Assembly (NCBI GenBank): GCA_002344135.1
Contig: DDTO01000004.1
Coordinates: 487,660-551,659, forward strand
Direction of reading: 5' to 3'
Length of the DNA stretch: 64,000 nt
Source: Chthonomonas sp. UBA2362
GTDB taxonomy: Bacteria; Armatimonadota; Fimbriimonadia; Fimbriimonadales; Fimbriimonadaceae
The notes beneath the pieces are model-generated. The model was not told the DNA's origin. It did not search any database and saw only the letters and a list, made by a program, of their open reading frames with translations. The translations under genes were made by a program, and so were the position numbers. Position 1 is the stretch's first letter. The number at the start of each line of letters is the position of its first letter. Shown in pieces: positions 1-8,732 of this stretch.

Positions 1-41
1 GCCGGCAGGGGGAGTAATAGGGAGGGGCCGTCGCTCGCCAC

Positions 42-716
42 TCAGCCGGCGACCGGCTGGCCGATGAGCATGATCCCTGTCCCCACGAGAATCACGACCG
101 CCATGATGAGCATCGCGACCTTGATCGGGTCTCGCTTGAAGACCGTTGCGATGCCGGCGAAGAAGAGCACGATCGTGAAGAACACGGTAATCAAGGTGTA
201 CTGGTCGCCGACTTCGCTGGCCTTTCGGGCGGCCTCGATGGCCTGGTCGCTCTCTTCGCGGACCTGGAAGGTGTCTCCGAAGAGGCTCATCGCGTATTCG
301 TCGGAGTCGGTGGGATGGACCACCTTCTTCTGCTTCTGGCTCTCCTCTTCGGCCCAGGCGAGCGCGTCGCGCATCCGCTCCTCCATGAAGTCGGCGAAGA
401 TGGTGTCGGCAATCTCCTTCTCGACCTTTGCCGCGGGCCCGGTGGACTTGTCGGCGGCGATGGTGTGGTTCTGCCACTCCATCCAGGTGATCATGTCGAA
501 GGAGTAGCCCTGTAGCGCCTCCAGGTTCTTGGTGTTCGAGTCCTCCAGCTTGGCGATGGCCTCGTTGTAGCGGTCCAGACTCTGCCCGCTGTAGAGGGAC
601 TCCTGGTACGTCGCCCAGGCCGCGCCGACGGTGGCGGCGCCGATGACGAGCGCGGTGACGAGTTCGATGACGTATCCGCGCCTTTCCGCGCGGGCCTCGG
701 ATGGGGCAACTTCCAT
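42..716 (-). CDS. Membrane protein, DUF4337-like layout
   Basis: The product is 224 residues with no enzyme motif. One hydrophobic segment lies near the N-terminus (about residues 14-34), followed by a long polar, probably helical middle containing WxEWQNHTIAADKS, and two hydrophobic segments close the protein (about 175-195 and 200-220). This layout, a tethered coiled domain ending in a helical hairpin, resembles the DUF4337 family, but I could not align it. The ATG at 716 is chosen because upstream in-frame codons are only the antisense shadow of the glycine-rich gene on the other strand. It is divergent from that gene, with 141 bases between them. Function is unknown. Confidence 0.75.
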   Translation of the reverse strand: MEVAPSEARAERRGYVIELVTALVIGAATVGAAWATYQESLYSGQSLDRYNEAIAKLEDSNTKNLEALQGYSFDMITWMEWQNHTIAADKSTGPAAKVEKEIADTIFADFMEERMRDALAWAEEESQKQKKVVHPTDSDEYAMSLFGDTFQVREESDQAIEAARKASEVGDQYTLITVFFTIVLFFAGIATVFKRDPIKVAMLIMAVVILVGTGIMLIGQPVAG

Positions 717-785
717 GCCGGCCAGTTTGACCGCTTCCCGCGCGGGAAGCGGGCGGATCCCGATGTAGGACTCTCGGCCTAAGCC

Positions 786-807
786 TGTCAGAGTCTTGTC
801 AGAGTCG
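786..807. repeat. Tandem 11-base repeat in a divergent intergenic region
   Basis: TGTCAGAGTC occurs at 786-795 and again at 797-806, giving two head-to-tail 11-base units one helical turn apart. They sit between the divergent genes starting at 716 and 858. Spacing of one turn is typical of operator half-sites, but a regulator is not known. Confidence 0.5.
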
Positions 808-857
808 GCGGCTACGGTCTCCTCACCGATGCGAAATCGGATCAAGGAGACAATACA

Positions 858-2873
858 ATGCAACTCAACACTCAAAACAAAGGACCGGTCGGCGGACGAT
901 TCGTCGGCGGGGCCCTTCTCACCATCGCCCTCGCGGTTCTCATCGGCTGCGGAGGCTCGGGCGGATTCGGAGGATCGACCGGCGGTTCCAGCGGCGGATC
1001 GACGGGCGGAAGCTCCGGGGGATCGACCGGAGGCGGTTCGACCGGAGGCGGATCGGGAGGTGGAGGCAACGACCTCGCGACCGATCTCGTCATCGATCGT
1101 GACAGGACGCTCGGCTCTCAGGTCAAGGCCAGGAACCTGACGATCGCCGCCGGCGCCAAGCTCACCGTCCCGAGCGACGTCGTGATCCAAGTGTCGGGCA
1201 AGACAACCTTGAACGGAAGGATCAGCGCCTCCGGCAAACTCACGCTCATTCCTCAGGGAGGCTTGGACGTCGGCTCTGCGGGCGGGATCGAAGCGGGAGA
1301 CGGCGATGTCGTCATCGTCAGTGCGCCCACCGACGTGCCGACCGACGCAGAAATGCAGGAGGCCTTCGACAAGAAGCTCGCGATCGGCGCCGAGAAGACG
1401 AAGTCCCGCATGGCGCCGAGCGGACGCGACCTCTTCGGAAACCCCACCCATCTGCCACCCATCGTCTGGCTGCCCGGCGCACGCCAGCGCAATCTCTGGG
1501 TGAACGTCCTCGGACCGCTGCACGTCGGCGGCACTGCGGGCGCCCCTCCGATCACTTACACTCTTCCCGACGGCGCCCCGGGCGCCAATCGAACCGGCGA
1601 CAACGCCGTTGGAGGACACGGGAAAGACGGAGGTTCGGTGGCCTTGCAGGCCGACCGGATTCTCGTCACCGGTCCGGTCACGTTCAACCTCGGGAGCGGT
1701 GGTGACGGCGGCAGCGCGATCGCTGGACCCGCGACGTCCGCCAAGGCGATTGCCAAAGGCGGGAACGGAGGCAACACCGGTAAGTTCATCATGGCCAGCG
1801 CCTTCCTGGGGATCCTTCACGGCATCGACATCCAACAGCCGCTCACACTGAACTTCGGACGCGGAGGACGAGGTGGCGACGCCACCGCCACCGGCCTGCC
1901 CGGAGAAGACGGCAAGCCGGGCAAAGATGGGTACAGCGCCAAGGCGACCGGCGGCGATGGCGGGCTCGGCGCTCTTCCGGGATCGGCCGGAAGCGACGTC
2001 ACGGGTCTGTTCAACCTGATCGTCAACTCGAACAACGGCGGCGACGGGGGCGATGCCACGACCACCGGAGGCCGAGGCGGTAACGACCTCGCCAAACCGG
2101 GCACCCACGGTGGGAAAGGCGGCAAGGCGACTTCGATCGGCGGCCACGGAGGCGATGCGACGACTTCGCTCGCCGGCGGAGTGGCCGGAGCTCTCGCAGA
2201 CGGTCCGGGTGGCAACGGCGGCAACGCGACCACCAATGGCGGCCGAGGCGGAGACGGCAACGACTGCTGCGGAGACGATCCCGACAAGGGCGGTAATGGC
2301 GGCGGCGGCGGCGAGGCGATCGCGACGCCCGGAGACCCCGGTCAGGGCAATCCGAACGGCGCCGCGGGAATGACGAACGGCGTGGCCGGCGACGGGGGCG
2401 CAGGCGGAGACGGCATGCCTCCCGGCGCGGGCGGTGCAATGGGCATGGGCACTCGCGTTCCCAACGGCGTGCCCGGCGCCCCCGGCAATCCCTGCGGTGG
2501 TGGGGGCGGTGGCGGCGGCGGCGGCGGAGTCGATGTCCGTGAGGTCGAGCCGAACGATCTCGAAGACACCGCGACCCTGATCCCTCCCATCGAGAACGTC
2601 GGTGGCGTCAAGACCGCAGGCGGATCACTCAGCGATCTGGAAGACAAGGACCACTTCCTCATCATGCTGGACCCCGGAACCTACGTGGTACGAGTCTTGG
2701 AGAAACCGCAAGGCGCTTCCAACTACTTCTTGGACATCGGTGGAGGAAACGGTACTGTCCCCGCGATCGACAGTCCGACCACCTTCACGATCGAAGAAGG
2801 ACCATTCCCGGTGTTCATCGGAATGTTCGGGGGAATCGGAAACTACAAGTTGGAGGTACGTCGCATCGAATAG
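858..2873 (+). CDS. Glycine-repeat lipoprotein with C-terminal PPC-like domain
   Basis: The 671-residue product begins with a hydrophobic leader and the lipobox VLIGC, so it should be lipid-anchored outside the inner membrane. A GGST/GGSS linker follows, then a domain with repeated short beta-like stretches, and a long region of GGDGG/GGNGG repeats (about residues 220-560) like glycine-rich adhesive or cell-surface proteins. The final 110 residues start with the EVEPNDLEDTA motif typical of bacterial pre-peptidase C-terminal (PPC) domains. A clear Shine-Dalgarno AAGGAG lies at 843-848, nine bases before ATG. The antisense strand is open for long stretches because of the repeat, which creates spurious reading frames. 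A surface or matrix role is inferred. Confidence 0.85.
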   Translation: MQLNTQNKGPVGGRFVGGALLTIALAVLIGCGGSGGFGGSTGGSSGGSTGGSSGGSTGGGSTGGGSGGGGNDLATDLVIDRDRTLGSQVKARNLTIAAGAKLTVPSDVVIQVSGKTTLNGRISASGKLTLIPQGGLDVGSAGGIEAGDGDVVIVSAPTDVPTDAEMQEAFDKKLAIGAEKTKSRMAPSGRDLFGNPTHLPPIVWLPGARQRNLWVNVLGPLHVGGTAGAPPITYTLPDGAPGANRTGDNAVGGHGKDGGSVALQADRILVTGPVTFNLGSGGDGGSAIAGPATSAKAIAKGGNGGNTGKFIMASAFLGILHGIDIQQPLTLNFGRGGRGGDATATGLPGEDGKPGKDGYSAKATGGDGGLGALPGSAGSDVTGLFNLIVNSNNGGDGGDATTTGGRGGNDLAKPGTHGGKGGKATSIGGHGGDATTSLAGGVAGALADGPGGNGGNATTNGGRGGDGNDCCGDDPDKGGNGGGGGEAIATPGDPGQGNPNGAAGMTNGVAGDGGAGGDGMPPGAGGAMGMGTRVPNGVPGAPGNPCGGGGGGGGGGGVDVREVEPNDLEDTATLIPPIENVGGVKTAGGSLSDLEDKDHFLIMLDPGTYVVRVLEKPQGASNYFLDIGGGNGTVPAIDSPTTFTIEEGPFPVFIGMFGGIGNYKLEVRRIE

Positions 2874-2881
2874 CGTCCTCC

Positions 2882-2912
2882 CGACGCCCGATCACTCGTT
2901 GATCGGGCGTCG
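2882..2912. terminator. Bidirectional terminator hairpin
   Basis: A perfect 13-base stem, CGACGCCCGATCA (2882-2894) with TGATCGGGCGTCG (2900-2912) and loop CTCGT, lies between two convergent genes. It includes the last codons and stop of the YcaQ-type gene. It lacks a long T tract on either side. Confidence 0.65.
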
Positions 2913-4097
2913 CTCGCCACTAAGAGAGGCAGCAACTGAACCGATCTTCTCGTCGATGCCTGCCTCGACTCGGATGCTCGTCGCTGAGCAGTAGGACATG
3001 AACTCGCGCAGAGCAGTTTCGAGCGCAGGCAGGAAGCCGGGGCCCGGGTCACGCGGCTCCCAGTGCCACCTCCTCACTTCGAGCGCGCCCTCCCGACAAT
3101 GGAACTCCACTCGCGCGACAAGGGCATCGCCGAATAGGACCGGCAAAACGTAGTACCCCCACCTGCGCTTGGCCTCCGGCACATAGATCTCCCACACGTA
3201 CTCGAAGTCGAAGAGATGGCCGATCATCTTCCGGTCCCACATGAATTGATCGAGGGGCGCCACGAAGACGACGCGAGGTTCTAGCAGGGGCTGATCGAGG
3301 AGAGAAAGGAATGCCGGGGTCGCATGCGCTTTCACGCCTTCGACGCTCACCGGGACGAGTTCCCTACGCTCCACTAAAGCCGCGATCGCCTCGTGCTTGG
3401 CGTACGCGAGCACCGAGTACGACCAGACCTCACCGGGAGCGGCAGGTCGCACGATCCCCATGGCCCTGTGTCGCTCCAAGACCAACTCACGTTCGGCGTC
3501 CTTGGCGGCAAGGGGCGGCACCTCGCGGAGGCGTTGCGGCACGACCCTCTCCGTGAGGTCGTAGATGTGCTGACCGTTCTTGCGCCCCGCGGTCATGATC
3601 TGGCCCGAGTGCCAGAGGGCTCGAAGCACTTGCTTGGTGACGCTGGGGCCGAACCACGATCCCTTCCACTCCTCTTTGCGCTGTTGGAAGTCGAAGTCCT
3701 TCGGCATCAGGGGACCGCGCTCTTCGATTTCCTTCAGGACCCGGTCGACGGCGTCTTTGTGTTCGCCGAAGATCTTCTCTTCGAAAGCGCGACGATGAAC
3801 CGTGTAGATGTGTCGTCGCAAGGGCCAGCCCTCGAAGGGCACTAACGACGCCATCTTGTCCCAGCCGTCGTAGACGTGACGATCCTCATAGGCAAGCTTC
3901 TGCCAATCGCCGACTCGGTAGTCCTTCAACCGAGATTGCAAGACGAGATCATGGTTACAGCCCACGGGTGCGATGGGGTCGAACTGGATACTGCGGAGCC
4001 GGTCGAACACGCCGACTTGATCGGCGCACGGGGTGAAATGATGCCGCATCATCGCCCAACGGACGTCGGATTTGGCGATGTGAACGAGGCTCGGCAC
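2892..4097 (-). CDS. YcaQ/AlkX-type DNA glycosylase (HTH_42 winged-helix family)
   Basis: The 401-residue protein matches the winged-helix HTH_42 (DUF1006) family, whose characterised members AlkZ and YcaQ excise bulky alkylated bases and unhook interstrand DNA crosslinks. The family signature RLRSIQFDPI...HDLVLQSRL is present, with the catalytic-type QxD triad at Q38-F39-D40, the version seen in YcaQ rather than the QxQ of AlkZ. The C-terminal half carries the usual basic winged-helix segments and DHxKMIGH-like region. It starts with GTG at 4097, three bases after the stop of the nuclease-helicase gene, so it is the last gene of a four-gene operon. A -10-like TAACTT at 4103-4108 could give it extra leaderless expression. 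Confidence 0.85.
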   Translation of the reverse strand: MPSLVHIAKSDVRWAMMRHHFTPCADQVGVFDRLRSIQFDPIAPVGCNHDLVLQSRLKDYRVGDWQKLAYEDRHVYDGWDKMASLVPFEGWPLRRHIYTVHRRAFEEKIFGEHKDAVDRVLKEIEERGPLMPKDFDFQQRKEEWKGSWFGPSVTKQVLRALWHSGQIMTAGRKNGQHIYDLTERVVPQRLREVPPLAAKDAERELVLERHRAMGIVRPAAPGEVWSYSVLAYAKHEAIAALVERRELVPVSVEGVKAHATPAFLSLLDQPLLEPRVVFVAPLDQFMWDRKMIGHLFDFEYVWEIYVPEAKRRWGYYVLPVLFGDALVARVEFHCREGALEVRRWHWEPRDPGPGFLPALETALREFMSYCSATSIRVEAGIDEKIGSVAASLSGERRPINE

Positions 4098-4100
4098 ACC

Positions 4101-7100
4101 CTAAGTTACCCCGCCGTCCGAGGCTCTCCTGAAGCTACTCGCCTCAGTGGTCGCCATTTCGAGGTATCGACAAAGCGCGTTCGCTAAGCGGATCTGTTTG
4201 GGCGTCGAACAGTCAACGGTGAAAAGGCCGGGGCTTGCGACGAGGATGACCGTGGACTTCGCGCGCGAGGTCGCCACGTTGAGGCGGTTGAGGCTGTAAA
4301 GGAACTCGAGCCCGCGAGGTGCCTCGTCCGGGCTGGATGTCGCCATCGAGTAGATCACGACGGGGGCCTCCTGGCCCTGAAACTTGTCGACCGTGCCGAC
4401 CCGAATGCTGGGCAGCCTATCCCGTAGGACCTGCACCTGCATGTTGTAGGGTGCGACTACGAGGATGTCGTCGCTCACCAGGCGGCGAGTGTTGCCCTCG
4501 GCGTCGGTCCATGTCGATCCGGCGAGCAGGCGGTCGACGAGGCGGCGCACCGCTTCGACTTCCTCCGCCGAACTCGAGCGGTTACCGACGTGCTCCACCG
4601 GCACAAACCAAAGCCCGGCGCCGTCGAAGGGCCCGGCTTGAGCGAGGGTCTGTCTTTCGCAATCCGGCAGCGAGACGAGGCGGCCGTCGTAGAATAGCTC
4701 CGACGTAAACTCGGCGATCCTCGGATGGAGGCGTCGCGTGGTCGGCAAGAAGAAGCCGCGATCCGAAGGGATCGTGGCCGCCTCGCCGAGCAAATGGTCG
4801 AGGGCAGATACATCGACCCCCGGCGGATGGCTGCCCTTCTGCGGGCGCTCTAACTGCTGCGGGTCGCCGATTAGGACCACGCTCTTGGCGGCAGGGGAGA
4901 CGGCGAGCACGTCGGCGAGAGCCAGTTGGCTGGCCTCGTCGACGACGAGGACGTCGACGGAGTTCATGAACTCCTCACGCGCCCAGAGGAACTTCGTCCC
5001 GCCGAAGACATGGCAGTCGTCGAGGGCCGCCCGCGCTTCATCGTTCGCCTTCACGCATTCGATGGACTCTTCACCCTCTTCGTCCTCGTCTCCCTTCCTT
5101 CCGATTCTGAGGCTGATGCCGACTTCCTTGCCGGCATCGACGACTCCTGCAAGCAGGTGCTTGACCACCATGTGGCTGTTCGAGGTCACACCGACCTTCT
5201 TCCCCTTCTGGACGAGATGGAGGATAACGCGCGCCGCCAGATAGGTCTTCCCGGTTCCCGGTGGTCCCTGGATCGGCAGGATCGACTCGTCGAGGTCGAG
5301 GCACACGACCTTGGCCTGTTCGATCATGTCGGCACCCTCGTCCGACAAGAATGCACCGCTGCTGAGGCGTGGTTTCTCGCGCATCAGGAGGTCGCGACCG
5401 GCGCGGAAGGGGCCGTCACCGCCGAGCCCCTGCTCGGCGACACAATCAGCCATGCGCATGAGGGACTCCTCGAGCTCTCCGCTGCCGATGAGGGACTCGA
5501 GGACGTAGACGCCATTAGGCCGCTTCTCCCGGGCTCTCCTCGTCGGCTTATACATGAAGAGTCCGGCTACCGTATCGATCGAGACTAAACCGCCCAGTTT
5601 CTCGCCCTCCTCGTCGTAGACGGTTCCCTTCCTGATCTGGCACTCTTGTGGCGGAAACTTGTAGCGATGGTAAACCTTCCTGCCGTCTAACTCTTCGCCA
5701 TCGAATGCCAACCCTGAAAGGGCTAGCGGTTCACCTTCGTAATCCTCATAAGCCATCTCTTTATGACGGAAGAACTCCCACCAGTACACCTTTTCTTCTC
5801 GGCGGTAGTAGCCGAGCGAATGCCCCAGGAGCCATCGAGCCTGCTCCTCGGGCGTTCGCTCCCCTTCGTTATCGGATATGCCGGCGACGAGCCGCTCGGT
5901 CTTCTCCGCGATGAGTGCCTGGCGATCGGTGAGCGGCTTGCGTTCCTCCTCCTTGTAGTTCGGTCGCGGATCGTCATCTCCGCGCAGGCCCTCCAGCCAA
6001 TCGCGTAGCGCGATCAGCGACACACAGTCGTCGCGGTTGTATCCCAGCACCGTGTCGCGAGTCTCTTGGTCGACCTTGCTCGGGAGGCCGACCTCGATGG
6101 CCACTTCCAGACCCATTCGCGCGGGGCGAGCATCGTCCAAGGGCACCTCGCGGGCGAACCCGAACCAAGGCTCCAGATCCTTCAGCGAGTACCCCTCTAC
6201 CCCCACCTGGACCCCCTCCCGCACCACGCGCTGCAGGTCGACGAAGACGTGCTCTCTCAGCCAATCGTCGACGGTGTCCTCGTGCAACGCAAAGGCCCCC
6301 ATCAGCCGTTTGATGGCGGTTGGCTCGTAGTGGTGGTAGTGGTAGACGTGCAAGTCTGGATAGCGCTTACGCCGCTCTTCAATGAAATCGACCAGCCACA
6401 CGAACGCTTCCTTTTCCTCGTGCGCGGCGAACGCCCAACGATGGGCGAAGCCCACGCTCCCGTCCTCCTCCAGGAACGCCACGCCGGTGAGGTATTCGAG
6501 CCCCCGCTCACCGACGAAATGGTCGCCCTCGAAATCCAAGAATAAGTCCCCCGCCGACGGCTCGGGCAACCTCCCCAACCCCACGTTCTGCTCGACGGCT
6601 TCTTTGCGCTCGTGCACGATTGTCCCTTTCCGGCGGCTCGTCAGCTGGAGCCGGGCTTGGTTCTGCACCCGCGCAAAGGACTCTCGCGACTTTCGGGGAA
6701 AGTCGAGCTCGGCGTCGGCGAAGGCGGCGAGGGTGACGACGCCACGGACCTCCAACTCTCGCCGCTGCCCCCGTGAAATGCCGGCGACGAGGGAGAGGTG
6801 GTCGATCTCGCGCCAGTGCTGGCGGCAATGGCTCCACCAGCGGCAGACTTCGCACCGGACCACCGGATCGGCGCTGGTCTCCTCGCGCGCATCGATCGCC
6901 GCCAGCAGAGAACGCTTCACGTAGCGGAAGTAGGCCATGAAGTCCCGCGTCCGATACCATTCCGGCTGTTGACTGAGCGGAGTCACGACGCCGATCCGCT
7001 CGGGAAGACGCCCCTGGATCGCCTCGACGAGCTCCGCGTACAGGCAAAGCTGAAGGATCGTTTCGGCCTTGGTTTGCCGGGCCAGTTTGGTGTCGATGAT

Positions 7101-7493
7101 CTCGTACGACCAGCCGCCGAGGTCGCTGGGCGCGTCGGTCTTGAGCAGGATGTCGGCCCTGCCCCGCCAAGTCGCTTGGGTAAGCGAGGCCTGCACGATG
7201 ACGTCCTGGCCCCGCCGCATCAGCTCCACGGTACGCTCCACCGCAGCGAGTCCCTCGAGACCCTCTTCCACCCGGTGCGATTGCATGCCGAAGGTGTCTT
7301 CCAGATGGCGGACGTACTTCTCCTCGTGCTCGAGACCTCGTCGCTGCAGGGTTTCGAGCTTGGGGTCGATCCACACGGGTGGGCGGAGTTGGCGGTACGC
7401 GGCCAGCAGGTCGAGTTGCGTCAGATGGCGACACCCGAGATGATTGGCCAAGTCGGACGCCGACAGGAACAGTTGGTCGTTCTTGTGTTGCAT
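4101..7493 (-). CDS. TM0106-type RecB-like nuclease fused to superfamily 1 helicase
   Basis: The 1130-residue protein joins three parts. Residues 1-235 form a PD-(D/E)XK nuclease of the RecB/Cas4 type: D113, D134 and K136 (motif IDTKL) and Q148, with C21, C214, C217 and C223 placed as in the Cas4/AddB iron-sulfur cluster. Residues 315-500 resemble the RNase H-like exonuclease of the TM0106 family (FLDFEGD, YNRDDC). Residues 720-1110 are an SF1 helicase of the Dna2/AAA_11-12 type: Walker A GPPGTGKT at 743-750, DEAS at 852-855, GDPQQ at 876-880, TVDKFQGQE near 1034 and LNVATSRAK near 1071. ATG 7493 is preferred since the DinB-like gene stops at 7496. A role in DNA end or crosslink processing is inferred. 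Confidence 0.88.
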   Translation of the reverse strand: MQHKNDQLFLSASDLANHLGCRHLTQLDLLAAYRQLRPPVWIDPKLETLQRRGLEHEEKYVRHLEDTFGMQSHRVEEGLEGLAAVERTVELMRRGQDVIVQASLTQATWRGRADILLKTDAPSDLGGWSYEIIDTKLARQTKAETILQLCLYAELVEAIQGRLPERIGVVTPLSQQPEWYRTRDFMAYFRYVKRSLLAAIDAREETSADPVVRCEVCRWWSHCRQHWREIDHLSLVAGISRGQRRELEVRGVVTLAAFADAELDFPRKSRESFARVQNQARLQLTSRRKGTIVHERKEAVEQNVGLGRLPEPSAGDLFLDFEGDHFVGERGLEYLTGVAFLEEDGSVGFAHRWAFAAHEEKEAFVWLVDFIEERRKRYPDLHVYHYHHYEPTAIKRLMGAFALHEDTVDDWLREHVFVDLQRVVREGVQVGVEGYSLKDLEPWFGFAREVPLDDARPARMGLEVAIEVGLPSKVDQETRDTVLGYNRDDCVSLIALRDWLEGLRGDDDPRPNYKEEERKPLTDRQALIAEKTERLVAGISDNEGERTPEEQARWLLGHSLGYYRREEKVYWWEFFRHKEMAYEDYEGEPLALSGLAFDGEELDGRKVYHRYKFPPQECQIRKGTVYDEEGEKLGGLVSIDTVAGLFMYKPTRRAREKRPNGVYVLESLIGSGELEESLMRMADCVAEQGLGGDGPFRAGRDLLMREKPRLSSGAFLSDEGADMIEQAKVVCLDLDESILPIQGPPGTGKTYLAARVILHLVQKGKKVGVTSNSHMVVKHLLAGVVDAGKEVGISLRIGRKGDEDEEGEESIECVKANDEARAALDDCHVFGGTKFLWAREEFMNSVDVLVVDEASQLALADVLAVSPAAKSVVLIGDPQQLERPQKGSHPPGVDVSALDHLLGEAATIPSDRGFFLPTTRRLHPRIAEFTSELFYDGRLVSLPDCERQTLAQAGPFDGAGLWFVPVEHVGNRSSSAEEVEAVRRLVDRLLAGSTWTDAEGNTRRLVSDDILVVAPYNMQVQVLRDRLPSIRVGTVDKFQGQEAPVVIYSMATSSPDEAPRGLEFLYSLNRLNVATSRAKSTVILVASPGLFTVDCSTPKQIRLANALCRYLEMATTEASSFRRASDGGVT

Positions 7494-7495
7494 CG

Positions 7496-7990
7496 CTAGC
7501 CGGTGGACACCCAATCGAGGTCGATGCCGCGGGCCATCACGAGTTCCTGCAGCTGACCGACGTGAACTCCCAGGTGGCGGATGTTGAGCAGCTGATGCTC
7601 CAGCTTCGGCATGTCGTACCAATCGAACCCCGACTCCGGCGAATCGAGATCGATCGCCTCGACCCACCCGTCGACGTTCCGATCCACGAGGTCGAGGTAG
7701 TCCAACAACTGCGCCTTGGAATAGGCAGGGTCCACCGGGACCGGCTCCTCGTCCTCCCAGAGAAGGCGAATCGTGTCGCGGTGCTTATCCCAAGCGCGGA
7801 ACGCCTCTTCTCTGGTCTGCAAATAGAGATGGGTATAGAAGAGGAGGTGGTACGCGATGCGCCACGTATTGCGCGGATGCTCGCCTGCGAGCCATAGGTC
7901 GTCCGGGCACTTCTCGATGGTCTCCCGCAGCATAGCGAGACCGGCATGATATTGGCCTCTTATGGCTCGCTTCAATGAGCGGTTATCCAT
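7496..7990 (-). CDS. DinB-like four-helix protein
   Basis: At 164 residues this is the normal size for the DinB/YfiT-like metalloenzyme superfamily. H48 (in WRIAYH), H139 and H143 (HLGVH) give the expected metal triad, and the conserved pattern NIRHLGVHVGQLQEL is clear. Family members include thiol S-transferases that conjugate low-molecular-weight thiols to electrophiles, but many have no known function. Its ATG overlaps the stop codon of the DUF2461 gene by one base (TAATG), and its own stop lies two bases before the nuclease-helicase ATG, so translation is probably coupled. The operon context suggests detoxification or damage response. Confidence 0.85.
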   Translation of the reverse strand: MDNRSLKRAIRGQYHAGLAMLRETIEKCPDDLWLAGEHPRNTWRIAYHLLFYTHLYLQTREEAFRAWDKHRDTIRLLWEDEEPVPVDPAYSKAQLLDYLDLVDRNVDGWVEAIDLDSPESGFDWYDMPKLEHQLLNIRHLGVHVGQLQELVMARGIDLDWVSTG

Positions 7991-8658
7991 TAGATTCCTA
8001 ATGCCTTCATTAAGAATAGGTTCAGGGGCGCGGCTGTAGCCAGATATCCCATGACTCGATCCGGCAGGTCGTCGGCGACCAAAGCCTTGGAATCCAAAGT
8101 AGCCCAGTAATAGAACTGTTTGTTCGCGATGAGCGGCTGAATCTTCGCGACCTCCTTGAACTCGGGAGGTAAGACCTTGTTGCGCTCGCCGCGAACCTCT
8201 CCGAACTTGTCCACGAAACCTTTGTCCCCGATGAGCTTGCCAAACTCGTCGAGGTTTGCCGCGATCGCCTTTCGAATCGCGAGCACCTGCGCCGTGTCTG
8301 GCGCGTAACAGCCACTAGCGACCGCAACCTCCTTGCCGTCGACATGGAAGTAGAGCCCGGGAGTCGATGGGTTGTGCTTACCGCCCCGCGAAATGGCGAG
8401 CCCGGCGTTCGTCTTGTACGGGGTCTTGTCCTTGCTGAAGCGGGTGTCCCGGTAGATGCGGAAGACGGCTTGCCGCGGCGTGGTGTCGATCGCCGGGTCG
8501 AGCGCCTGCATCCGCCCGATCATCTCAGCGGCGAACTCCTCCATCGGCCGCTTTACCGAGCCCTCGTACCGCTTCTTGTTGGCCTCGAACCAGACTTTAT
8601 CGTTGTTTTGTTCGAGCTCCCGAAAGAAGGCCATCGTATCGTTCGTGAACCAGGACAT
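7990..8658 (-). CDS. DUF2461 (TIGR02453) family protein
   Basis: The 222-residue product has the hallmarks of this uncharacterised family: an N-terminal WFxxNxxWFEANKKRYE-like segment, the FRIYRDTRFSKDKTPYKTN motif and a G-Y-P/GCYAPD segment before a helical C-terminal half. No catalytic function is established for the family. The ATG at 8658 gives the expected N-terminus and is preceded by CATAAC at 8665-8670 with no Shine-Dalgarno, so the operon message may be leaderless. It is the first of four abutting genes running to 2892. Confidence 0.85.
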   Translation of the reverse strand: MSWFTNDTMAFFRELEQNNDKVWFEANKKRYEGSVKRPMEEFAAEMIGRMQALDPAIDTTPRQAVFRIYRDTRFSKDKTPYKTNAGLAISRGGKHNPSTPGLYFHVDGKEVAVASGCYAPDTAQVLAIRKAIAANLDEFGKLIGDKGFVDKFGEVRGERNKVLPPEFKEVAKIQPLIANKQFYYWATLDSKALVADDLPDRVMGYLATAAPLNLFLMKALGI

Positions 8659-8664
8659 GCGAGC

Positions 8665-8670
8665 GTTATG
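8665..8670 (-). promoter_or_regulatory. Putative leaderless -10 box (CATAAC)
   Basis: The box ends six bases before the ATG of the DUF2461 gene, and no Shine-Dalgarno sequence is present. It would drive the four-gene damage operon. Confidence 0.45.
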
Positions 8671-8732
8671 GCATGAAATGAAGTGACGTAAGCAACCCCG
8701 GGTCGCCGGCATCCGTCGCTATCTCCGGGTTT

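Noticed and set aside
717..2147. Minus-strand frame extending the 42-716 gene to 701 residues
   Set aside because: The extra part is the exact antisense of the glycine-repeat lipoprotein and has Arg/Ala/Ser-rich shadow composition. The membrane protein has a good ATG at 716.
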